In this document: positions 47,401 to 59,400 of the stretch, piece after piece
How positions within the stretch are numbered: the first letter of the stretch is position 1
How the letters are laid out: each line of letters opens with the position of its first letter
DNA from: Stieleria maiorica
GTDB lineage: Bacteria > Planctomycetota > Planctomycetia > Pirellulales > Pirellulaceae
Reading direction: 5' to 3'
Length of the DNA stretch: 64,000 nt
NCBI RefSeq assembly: GCF_008035925.1
Contig: NZ_CP036264.1
Span: forward strand, 4,152,402 to 4,216,401
Notes under the pieces: model-generated
The model's input: only the letters and a program-made list of their open reading frames with translations
Databases searched by the model: none
What the model was told of the DNA's origin: nothing
Program-made: the position numbers and the translations under genes

Positions 47401-50400
47401 ATTGTCCGACGACGCATGGACGTCGAAGCCCGTAGGACTGCTGACGCTATTCGCGTTGACAACCACATCCCCGCCGGCATGTGCCTGGGTGGACCCGCCA
47501 AGATGGACGTTTGATTTGATGTTGCTGAGTCCGACACCGCTGGCAGAAATCCCGAATTGGTCGACCGTCCCGCGATTGAGCGACGACGCATCGACGTTGA
47601 GTTTGCCATCGTGCAGGGTGATTTCGCCTTGAAATTCGACCGGCGGATTTTCGCTTTCATCGGTTCTACGGTCCGCACCGAGTGATGCATCGACGTGGTG
47701 GCTGACATCAGCCGATAACAGCATGCTTTCCATTTGCACACCGGAGACGGTGATGGGCGTGACGCTCGCGTCGGCTGCGTTGTCGGCAAACGCGGTGACG
47801 TCCAATGCTTTGGCATTGATCAAGGCTTGTCCGCCAAAATTCGCTCGGGTGACGCCGCTGACGATGGCGGTCGGATTCAGATCGACGTCGGAAACGATCG
47901 CAGCTTGAATCCCTAACGTGGACGCCTGGGCGTCGTTGTCCGAAGTGGCCGCAAAGGTGACCCGATCGGCGACCACCTGGATTTGGCTGACGCGAGTAAG
48001 TCGATGCCCGTCGCCGTCGGCCGAATCACGACGAAGCCCGATCGGGGATGCGCCTGAATCGGCATCGGCCCGAGACGCATGGAGCGAGATTGCGGTCTGT
48101 TGACCACTGTCGCGGAATTTCCCTACGTCGTGTTGAACACGCACGTAGTACAGTTGGCCGGAAACCAGTCCACCGACCGGTGTCCCGTCGCCGGAGTCAT
48201 AGTAAACGGCGTCGCCGGTGACAAACGCATCGGCACCCGCAACGGAAAAGGTGTCTTTAAGTTCGCTGCCGTCATCGGCGACGCGTTCGATTTCATGGCG
48301 TCCAATTGTCGAACGAGAATCGGAGATGGAGACGGGGTTTTGTCCATCACCTTCGGCGTCGTCCTTTGAGGTGTGCAGCGAGACAAGAAGCTTTGGCGAT
48401 TCACCGGACGACGTTTCCGCCGGGATGTTGCTGACTCGAACATAGTACAGTGTGGCAGTGCTTAATCCTTCGATGATCGACTCATCACCTCCATCGTCGT
48501 CAAATCGGTAGTAAACGGCATCGCCGTCCTGAAGGCCCTGGCGGGGATCGACGACGAGTAGATCATTTTCCGAGTCGTATCCGATTATCGGTCGGACGTT
48601 GTCGTCGACCGCGGTCTGAGGATCAAAAACGTCCGCGAGATCGCCGCCGTGAAAAACCCCCACGTGATGCGAAATTTTCGAGACGTGTGATTCTTCTCCG
48701 CCGCCCGCTTTGGCGTACGTTCCGATGCCGACGAAGGATGGTTTTGTGATGGCGGCATTGTCTCCGTGGGCGGTCACATCAAAGCCGTCGGCAGTCACCC
48801 TTGCGCCGCTGTTGACAGAGGCAATGGTTTGGCCACCGAGGTCGGCCAACAGCGACATCTGCGACACAGTGACGGTTCCGCCGGCAAGACCGAACACGTC
48901 GGCGTAACCCTTCTGTTTTGTGTTCGCCTGGACATTCACATCCGTCGCATCCAGCACGGCGTAAGGTCCCAGTGAGGAGTGAACACCCTGGTCCGATCGG
49001 ATCGAAGGTTTGGCGATGTTTGCGGTCACCAGCCCCGAAGCGCCCGGCAGGAATGCGATCGCGTGGCTGGTAAGATCGACATCGGCAAAGACATCGATCG
49101 TCGCGGCGTTGACATCACCATTGATCGATGCGTTGGTCTGTCCGCCTGTGTTCATGTCTGACAACATGAACTCCACACCGGCTAGCCCGCCGATGGCTCC
49201 CGCGACGCCAACAACCAACATATCACTGTAGCTTTTGGACCTCACACGCACCCGGCTGGGCGTATTGACTTTTGACCGCCCCACAAAAGCGGCAGTTTCG
49301 GCTTGCAAGGCGTGATTGGCGCCGATGCCAGTGCCAACCAAAACCAGTCCGGCGGCTCCGGAACCGGCAAGGATGGTGACATTATTGATCGAATGGGCTT
49401 GGACATTAACGTCTGCGTCGGCATCGACGTCGGCACCATCTCCGATGTAAGCCTCGGTGTTTTGTTTGACATCGGAGCTTTCGTAGACCGCACTGATATC
49501 AGCAAGAATCCCGATTGAGTAGTCAAATCCTAATCGACTGGCGGCGACATTGTCACGGGCGACAACCGTGACCGACTGGGAACTGGAACGGCCCGAATCG
49601 TTTCGGTTGATGACCGGTCCACCGGTGGCATGATCGCCTCGATCGATGTATGCCTTTGCGCTGTTGTCGGCGACCAGCACTTTCGCCGAGCCGGCGACCG
49701 AGATTCCGCCCAGCGATCCGCCTTCGGCTTTCGTGTCGTCGTCGAGCGACAGCAAGTTGACGGCGGAAATGATCACACCGCGAAGCGCTTGATCGGTCAG
49801 CGTGCCGAGGTCGTCTTCGATCCGAACCGATTGAGCAGCGCGATTGGCCAGGGCATCGACGCGTGCGGCTCCTTCGATGAACGCCCTTGTATCGGCGCTG
49901 TTCTCCAACACGACGGCCGAGACTCCTGCAGCGATCAGGCCAAAGCTGCCTGTGCCGGCTGTGGCTTTGAAATCAGGCGCGTTGTTGGTCGCCAGGATGA
50001 CGACGTTTCCATCCGACCACACGTCGATTCCATCAAGCCCGTTGAGGGTTGCGTAGGTGTTGCGGTCGATTTTGGCATACGAGACGGAACCGGCGATGGA
50101 GATTTCGAAGCTGCCGGCGACACCGTAGGCGGTCGAGTCGATGTTTTCGATCGAGTCGGCATGAACCGTGACATGGTCCAAACCACGAACGTTTGTGCGT
50201 GGTTGGTAGGGATTTGCGGCGTTCTTGCCATCGATGTGAGCGCGAATCGTCTTGCCGAGAAAATGGCCGTCCAGTGCCGCTCCGACGCCGATATTGGAGG
50301 CCAAAGACATACTTCGTGCCACGCCAATCGCGTTGGTGACGTGATCGGCCAACACATTCACCGATTGCTTGGCCGCCGAATTGGTGTTGGCGGCCTGCAC

Positions 50401-53400
50401 ATCGGCGCCGGCCCCGATGTGGGCATCGACGACGCTGTCCATTCGATTCCAAACCGCCGATGCGACCAGGCCCTTCTCTCGCGACAACGCTGTGCCGGAG
50501 GCGTACGTGATCAAATCATCCGTTGCGGTTGCGTTGACAAGGACGTGGCGTTCGACCGCGGTCGCGTCGTTGCCTTGGGCGGCGTGAACGGTACCGTCGA
50601 TGGACGCGCTGATTTCGCGCACCACATTTGGCGATGCCAAAGAAAGCCCGACGCTCAGTGATCCCCCCGACGCGTTGGCGCCGGCGACCGTGATGATATC
50701 GGCATGATCGTTGGCGGTTACGCTCAGGCTGCGATCGGTCACGACGCTCGCGCCGGATCCGACGTACGCGTTGATTTGCCCGCCCGCATTTAACATGGCA
50801 ACCGAACCGGCGACTCCGATTGCGGCGTTGACCTCCGCGGCGACGACATCACGATTTCCGCCGTTGATGTCGCCCACGGCAATCGATGAGGTTCCAATCG
50901 ATTCGACAGAAATATCGGCTCCGACGCCGAACACACCATTGGTATTCAGGTAGATCCGGTTCGGGCGATTCAGATTGCCTTCCACCAAATCAAGATCCGC
51001 GTCCCCATCCATGTCCGCCAGCGCGACGGATGTCGTCGGCTGAGTCACGGGATTCCCAAAGACATCGCTGATCACCGTCGGATCGCTGAAAGTCCCGTCA
51101 CCATTACCGAGGAACAGAAGCGACCCCTGGTCGGCCGTTCCCAGCACGAGGTCAACGTATTGGTCGTTGTTGACTAACCCCGTCGCGATCGAGGTGGTGA
51201 TGTATCGATCGGCCCCAAGGTCGAGGACGTATTCGACACCGGCGGTTTGGTCATCATCGCCGAAGGTACCGTCGCCGCGGTTGAGATAAATGCGGGATTG
51301 GCCGCCGAGTGGGCTGAGTGACGTCAGTCGTTTCAGGTCAAGATTCTCTTCGACCAGATCGCCGAAATCGACCAACCCGGCATCGACCAACTCCCTCAAA
51401 TTGACGAGTTGCGCTTTGAGCACTGTCGTCAAATTCAGCCCTTGTGTGACGAGGTCGCCGGCGTCCAAAAGCCCACTGGAGACCAGGCTATTCAAATTGA
51501 CCAGACCGGAATTTAAGAGGGGATTCAACGGGATGGTCGCCCCGGGAGGAGCGCCGGGCGGAATCAATCCCGCCGTCGTCAGTTTGCCCAAGTCGGTCAA
51601 TCCCTGATCGATCAAATCCTGAGCGAGCAGCAACTTGTTCTGAAGAAAGTCCAGCGAATCGACCAGTCCGTCTTCCACCAGATCCAACAAGGTCACCGCC
51701 GTGTTGTTGATGAAATCTTGGATGCTGATCACGACATCGCTGGCGAAATCCTTGACACCGATCAGATTCTTCTCAAGCGCGTCGGCGATATCGAAGCCGA
51801 CGTTTCCGACGATAATATCCGGACCGTCTTTTCCATCCACATCCGCAACTGCGATTGCGGTTGTCAGTCCTGTATCACTGGTGACATCCCGACCGACCCC
51901 AAAGTCGCCGCCGGTTGTCGACGCGCCGAAATTGGTGAACACGTCAACGATCCGCTCCCACACGCCGACCGGATCGTTGAAATAGACGCGTGCCGGTTGG
52001 TTCAGATTACCGGCGATCACATCCATCGTGCCGTCTCGGTTGATATCCGCGACCGCAATCGCGGTGGTCAGATCCGCATCGATGACCGAGAGTCTAAACG
52101 CAAAGTCTTCGGTGACGTAGAAGCGTCTGCGATGGGTCTCCACCGTCGCCGATGCAACGTCTGCCGCCGAGGAAGACACTTCGTAGTGTTCGGATTTAGG
52201 ACCAAATTGTACCAGTCCGTTGTCCAGCGTTACCTTGATGCCAAGTGGTGCTTGAACAGCGCCGGCGGCGTCGTCAACTGCGGTTTGAATGAACTCGAGA
52301 AACTTAGTGTCGTCTTCAAAGTGGATGAATTCTCCCGGCTTGCCCAGCACGACGTCGAATTGCTGCGCACCGCTGGATTGGTCGCTGGTGTCATTGACGG
52401 TCAGCGAAAACGGGGCTTCGCCGTAATAGCCCTGGTGGCGAAGGTTGCGGTTAAGAAACGCTTCAATGGCTCCCGTGTCGACGAACTGAACGTCGCGCAC
52501 CGCTGAATCAATGGTGATTTTGTTTTGCTGGTCGGGATCAATCCCGATGGCGAACGTGCCTGACGCGAACACACCCGTGTCGACCAGGGCCTTTTCAAGG
52601 TCACTGACGACATCCTCGATCGATCGGTTGTCGAGATGAGTGTCGGTGGACTTTAGCGTCGCACCGACGACCTCCGACCCGAAACTGAAATCGTCGTCAA
52701 GTCTCGATTGCGCTTCAAGTAGATCGCGGGCAAAGTCTAAGGGATTGCCGAGTTCGATCGTGCTGCCTGGGATTTCCAGGACGAATCGTTTGCTCCCGGG
52801 TTCGTAGCGGAAATCGACCGAATCACGCGCCAGGCGGACGAGATCGAGCTGTTTATCAATCACCGATTGGACGTCTTTGACGAAGTCCGTTAGGAACGAA
52901 TTGTCCGGTGAGAGCAGATCTTGCAGCGCCCCTTGTGGATCCGATGCGGCATCAATCAGCCGTTGCGAGATGGCCGGCAGTTCGATCTCCAGGTTTGGCA
53001 GCTCGGGCAGACCGATGTCGATCCTGAAGTGCAGTTTTGCAGCGGCAAAGTTTCCTTCGCCTTCGTTGATGTACACACGATTGGGTTGCCCCAGGTTTCC
53101 CGAAATCGCGTCCAAATCGCCGTCACTGTCGACGTCAACCAATTTGATGTCGGTCGTGAAGTCGGGAACAATTGCGTCGCGGGTGAAGTAGGGGACTTCA
53201 AAATTCTGAAGCGACGCGATCAGGCTTCCGATCTCTTTGCCTTCTTCAAAATTTCCGGATCCGTCATTGAGGTAGCGGCGATTGAACTGGCCAAAATTGC
53301 CGGTGACGAGATCGAGGTCACCGTCTGAGTCGATGTCGCCAAGTGTGATTGAGGTGGTTAACGTGTCGCCGCCACCGGCGTCTTGTCCGCTGGCACCGTT

Positions 53401-56400
53401 GAACGGAGCGGATGAATCGTTATTCAAAAAAGCTCGGTGCCGCGGGCCTTCGCCCCCACGCGCCACCGACGCGGTCACCGTCCGAACCGTTTCCAGCGTC
53501 TTTGCGTCCACCACCAGGTCATTCGGAGTCGAGACATCCGCGTCGATGCCGACAAAGGCGTCGGCGCCGTTGGCGATGGTTCCCAGGTCGAGAGCCGTTC
53601 CAAGTGCCAAGAATCCATGGTTCGTCGCCGACGACCCTCCGGCGGTTGAAATCAACAACAGGTTTCCGTCGGAGTCGATGATGATGTCGTTGGGGATGTG
53701 AGCGACGGTCCGATCGCCGAGCGCTGCTTCGGCGACCGTGTCCAAGTTGTTAAGATTGACTGAACCGGCGACCGCGACACTCGCCTTGGTACCGCTGCCG
53801 CCGTTGGAGATCGCGACAAGTTTGTTGTCAGTTTTCCCTTTGACAGTGACGTTGGCCGCCACCAATGTCGTGTCTTGGGTGTAAGCACGCGTCGCTCCCT
53901 TCACTTCGTTGTGCGCCAACGAGCCTCCGATTCCCAAATGACTGCCGAACGCGACGGCTCCGGCACCGGTGATGACCAGCGGTGCATCCAATGCATTGAG
54001 AGCGATGTTATTTCCGGCTGCAACGCGATCACTGTCTCTAATGAATGCTTGCACGCTTGAGGTCAGCAGGTTAACTGCCGCGTCGCCTGAAACCCCGATC
54101 CCATACTCAAACCCGTTGTGCAGGTTTGCCAGCCCCCCTAGTCGATCGAACGCTTGCCCCGCCTCGGCGCCTGACGTTGACATGGTCCACGTTTCAAGCG
54201 TCGAGGTGGCATCGAGCAAGACGTCGTTGCCCGACGTCACCCGACCTGTCTCGCCGCCCGTGCCGCTGCCAGGCACGTCCTCGCGTCGGTCGCCGATGAA
54301 TGCATGTGTCTTGGCGTGCAAATCGAGCTCCTCGTCTCGGCTGCCGCCTTCATCCAATGCTCGCGGTTCGGTGACGATCGTGACTGCAGCCGAGACACCG
54401 ACGCCGGTGTCACCTGCTGACACCAGGCCGCCGGCGATATTCACGACGTCGCCGGTGTTCGTCGCATTGATCACAACGTCGTTGCCTGCCGAGACACGCG
54501 CTCGATCTTCGATGTTGGCGATCGATTCGTGTCCCAGCACAATCAGGCTGACGGCACCCAGGACGCCTAGATTACTGCTGCCGTTTTCTCCGGCTTCCAC
54601 CACGGACAGAAGGTTGTTCGTCGTTCGCGAACTGAGACGAACATCGCGAACTGCACCGACATCCGCGCGGTCATCGATGGTGGCGTGAGCATAGTTATCG
54701 GCCAACAGGACGTTGAAGTATCCGCCATAAACATCGTCAACGCCGCCGGGGCCGTCGGCAAAGTTGAGTGCGGAACTCAGACCGGCAAGAATGGCCATCT
54801 GGATCGTCGCATCGGCGTCAAGAAGGATGTCCTGATCCACATCGGCGCCGAAGTTTCGCTGATTGATTTGAGCGCCCGCCGAGATTCCCGCCGCGGATTG
54901 GTTGTAGACATCAAGGAAATTGACACCGGCCTGAACGACGTCACCATTTTCCGACGCGCTGCCAGCTTGCACAAAACTGCTACCGACCAGCGATTTGTCC
55001 GACAAGGACGGTGTCAAAAACGCCGCCAGATCCGCGGGTGCTGCTCCGCCGCCATCGTTGACAAATTGGTCGCCAATGCGTTTTGCGACCGCATCGGCGT
55101 CGTCGTATTCCTCCCGAATCCGATCCTCTCCCGTCGCAGTGTCGGTATCGGTCAGTGAAATTGTCGGGTCGAAGACCGGTACCGGATTCTTGATCACCGA
55201 ATCGGAATCGATGTCGATCGTCCCTGATACATCGACGACCGCGTTGGGACCGACGAAGGCCGTCGCCTGATTCGCCAAACGCGAGAATACGATTGCGCCT
55301 GCCAGCCCCATGTCAGTTGCGTTGGCGGTGTTGGCGGTCGCTGATGACTGGTAGTTCTCCTCGGCGACCGATCGGAGGATCAGGTCACCATCGACGACGA
55401 CGTCTGCGCCGTCGTCAATCAGCGCCGCAGCCTTGTTTTCACTCTCGACGAACACCACCGCGGCACCGATCGCCAGTTCCGGCAGCACGACCGACGCATC
55501 GACATCGTGATCGACCAATAGGAATTGTGTATCGATGCTTTTGAGGGCATCTTCGATTTCCTGCAGTGCGTTCGCCACAGCGGAATCGATGTGCTGCGTA
55601 ACCTGGCCGAAGGCGCGCGATTCATTCCGGTTGTCGTCCGCATTGGCTCGGACCGTCAAGTCTCCCCTCACGTTGATCGCCGCGGCGACATCGGTCGTTG
55701 CCGCTGACTGATTTGTCCCCAAGACGAGAGCCGCACCGACACCGACGCTTTCACTGTCGGTGAATCCGGCGGCTTCGGCAACGTTGACGTAGGCGTTTTG
55801 GTTGTCGGAGTTGATCGAAATCGTCGATGCGTTGATCGACGATCCGGCCTGGAGTTCGATCCGGGAAGTGACCCGCGATTTCCCGTATGATACCGAGTAA
55901 TGGCGGCTGCCCGGGCCATCCGGGACGAGTGTCTTGATGTTCAGATCGTTGTTCGCCGATGCATTGACATCAACGCGTCCGGCCGCCGTCAGCACGGCAC
56001 CATCGGCAACGATGATTTCCGCCGTCGGCGTCGATCCGCCGTAGACGAATCCGAAATAGTCGCCAACGGTTTTCAGCGTGTTGCCGGCTTCCGCGTGCGC
56101 GTCCAGGCTCAGATTTCTGCCGGCGTTTAAGTTGACGCCTGAGGCGATGACCAGACGCGAGGTCGCTTGGGACAACACGCCCGTGGCAACCGCGCCGATC
56201 GGCGCCACCTCGTCGTCGGCGAGATCAAGCTGTAGGTCAGTTAGCGTTCCTGTCCCGGAATCGATGGCGACTTTGTTGTTTGCCGCATTGGTATCCAACA
56301 GAATATCGTGGGCGTTGATCGTGACGCCTTCACCGATCTGGATGGATGCCGCAGAACGACTTGACTGAAAGACAGCGTTGTCAAAACCGACGGTCCATTG

Positions 56401-59400
56401 AAGCTGTTCCAGCGAGATGCTTGTCAAAACGGCGTCACCGGGAAGTGACACCGTCACGCCCGGATCGATCAAGATCCGTTCCGCTTGGATGGTCAAATCG
56501 TTCAGCCCTGCGCCGCCGACATCGCCGGCGATCTGGACCGTTCCGCTGGAGACGATGGTCAGCGTGTCGGCGCCGCCGCTGGCGTTGCCGCGAATGCCGG
56601 TGATGGTGACGTCACCGTAATTGAGGACCTGGGCGTCGGCGACCACCAGGTCGACGATAACGTCGCTTTGGGTCGTCGGTGCGGCAGGTGCCGGCCCGAA
56701 CGGGGTCGACAGATCCGGGATCTGGGCGGTTGCGGCAACGGTCGTCGTGTTCGGATCTGCAGACGTTTGGTCTCCAAGATCGGGGAACTGCAGCGGACCA
56801 TTTTGCCAATCGGTGAACAATTGACGAAACGCCGGTCGCAGAACGGAGCTTTCCCAGAGCGGGAAATTCCCGTTTCCGCCCCCGATCGTCGGCGGCCCGA
56901 AGGCCAGGTCGGACCAGGGACCACCTTGTTCGGAGTATCCGCTCCCGGGAATCTGCGCCAATGTCGTGGGATCTCGGTTCACTTGCACACGCTGCGGATC
57001 TTGATCGGGTGCCGGATCCCACTGCCCCGTGTTTCCGTTGCAGCGCCAGTACTCTCGTAATCCGCCATCGCGAATCACGACGGCCAACTCATCCGGTGTC
57101 GCAGCGGGGATTTCCAGCAAGGTCGGTGGAACGCCGATCTTTGATCCTTCGCGGTGGATCACATACTGCGGTGCCGATACGATACGAACGGGACCTGCGA
57201 TCACGTGGCCGTCGGCATCGTTGTCCAGTTCAATTCGCAGTGTGCCGCTTTCGATCAAAAACGTCGACTGACCGGATTTCTCCAGGATGTCAAAGGTCAC
57301 GTCGCCATCAACAACGTCCGTGTTGAAACGCCTCTGATCCATCGAAATGTGACCGATCAGCGTGTCCCCGTCGTAGACGCGATAGGTTGCGGCGCCGGCG
57401 GGATCAAGCGGGACGTCGTCAAGATGAGGAAATTCCAACCCGGCATCATCGACGTTGGGGTCATCGATTCGGGTCGTGACGTTGTGCATCCACGAGACTT
57501 GGATTTCGTACTCATGATTCGGTGCCACATCTACCGTCCAGACGGCAGTCGCGTTGGGGGCGCCCGGTGACGGCGAGCTGACCCGGTACAAGGCGGTCGT
57601 GCGGTTGACAACTTGATCTCGCCAACTCCCCCCATCGATCGTCCGCAGCCAGGGTTGTGAATCGACCGGAACAAAACCGGTCGGGCCGAACTCGGGAGCA
57701 ACAAGCACTTCGACGCCCGGTTTTGGCAACGTCGTGGTGAAAATATTTCCGCCGTGATTTCCGTTCAGGTTTAGTAGCGACCACTCGTAAGGAGCGCCGG
57801 TCAAGTCGGTCATCAACTGGGAGAGTTGGCCCGACCCGACGGTTTCGGCATCAATCGGATCGTCCATCAGCAGCAGCATCTTGCTCAACGTCACGCCGTT
57901 GGCATAAGCCGCGAATTTGGATTTGTCGAACTCGACATTGGGGCTGATCGAGATCGTTGCGTTGTCGTAGAACTCCAGCCCGGGGATGGATTTCAACGCA
58001 TCCTGCAATAACTCACTGTTCTCGAAGCCCTTGATGCCCAGGTATTGATTGATTCTCTCGTGATCCCCCGGCTTGAAGATCGGGACCATGCTGTCGCCAA
58101 GTGCGAACGACTTGAGGTCCATCTTGTTGGACACATGTGTCAGCAGTTCCACCTGGTCCACGTTGAAACCGTAGCGTTCCAGGATCATGTCTTTGATGAA
58201 CTGTTTCGGGATTTGCTTCAAATCCGCGAGGGTTTCGGTGACGGGGTTCAAGATCAACCGCACCGGTCCGGCGATGTTGTCTTGCACGAAGTCCGAAAAG
58301 TCGCTGAAGATGCCGTTCAGTTCCGCCAATTGCTGCGGCACCCCGAACATCGGCAGCAGGTGGTTGTTGATAAACGAATCATCGTGATTGTCATCCTGGT
58401 TGGGATCTTCCAGGAGTTCAAAGATCACGTCGACGCTCCCGATGCCCGACTCGTGATCGCCGCGCGCCGGATCGACGTCGATGCCGACGTTACCGCCCTG
58501 ATTGTTTTGCAGATCGCGGCGTGTCTGGGGATCGAACAGGCCTTTCGAGGTTGCGAGTCCGACTATTCCCCAATTTTCCAAACCGTCGTCGATTTCTCGG
58601 CTCCAATTCAGCAGATATGCCACAAACAATTCTTCGGTTTGCTGCGGCGTCGGCGTTGGCGTGGCCAAGTAGGCGGTGAAGAGGTTGTCGAAGGTGTCAC
58701 TGGGGGGGAAACCCAGATTTGCGAGCGCCAGGTCGGCAGCCGAATCAACAGCAGCCTTCAGCTCCAGGAAGCGGTCGATGATTGCGCCGCGACTTCCTTG
58801 GGTCACGAGGGCTTCATCACCGTTTCCGGCCGCGTCGCCTGCGGACAGCGCTTCGGCGACGGTGAGAACGCTGGGGAGTACGTTGACGACGGTGTAAGTC
58901 CCGTTGTTCGCAGCAAAGCCAAAACCATGCACGGTTTGGCCGGGGGCGAATCCTTCGGCCACAAAGTCGCCGCTGGAACGAGTGAAAGATTGTGACGCCG
59001 TATTGACGCTCAATGTGGTGTAGCCGGTATCGGCCTCGGCGGCCGGATCCCCGGGAAACGGCTTGATCAGCGTCTCGTAAAGAAAACGATTGGGGGCATC
59101 GTAGGTAATCCCATTGGTGAAGCTATCGCTGATATCACCGTCGGGCAATAAGGTTCGCACGCCATCGGTGTCTGCACCGGGGGTGACCTCGGCGATGTAG
59201 TTTTCGACCAGGAAGTGACGCACGGCGTTTGCCAACTCTTCCTGATCGGCGTCGAGCAAGTTGGGAAAAACGCCTTGAGAGAATTCGTTGACCAAACCAT
59301 GTGCGAACGAGTCGCCGGCAGCATGAGTCGCATACCCGTAGACGAACGATAGGATCTGGAGTCGTTCGGCGTCGCCCCATGCCGGATCATTCTGGGCGGC

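Noticed and set aside
41300..47960. Possible CRISPR array because of regular spacing
   Set aside because: The units are 160 and 335 bp, imperfect and in frame; they are protein repeats, not 24-40-bp direct repeats with unique spacers.
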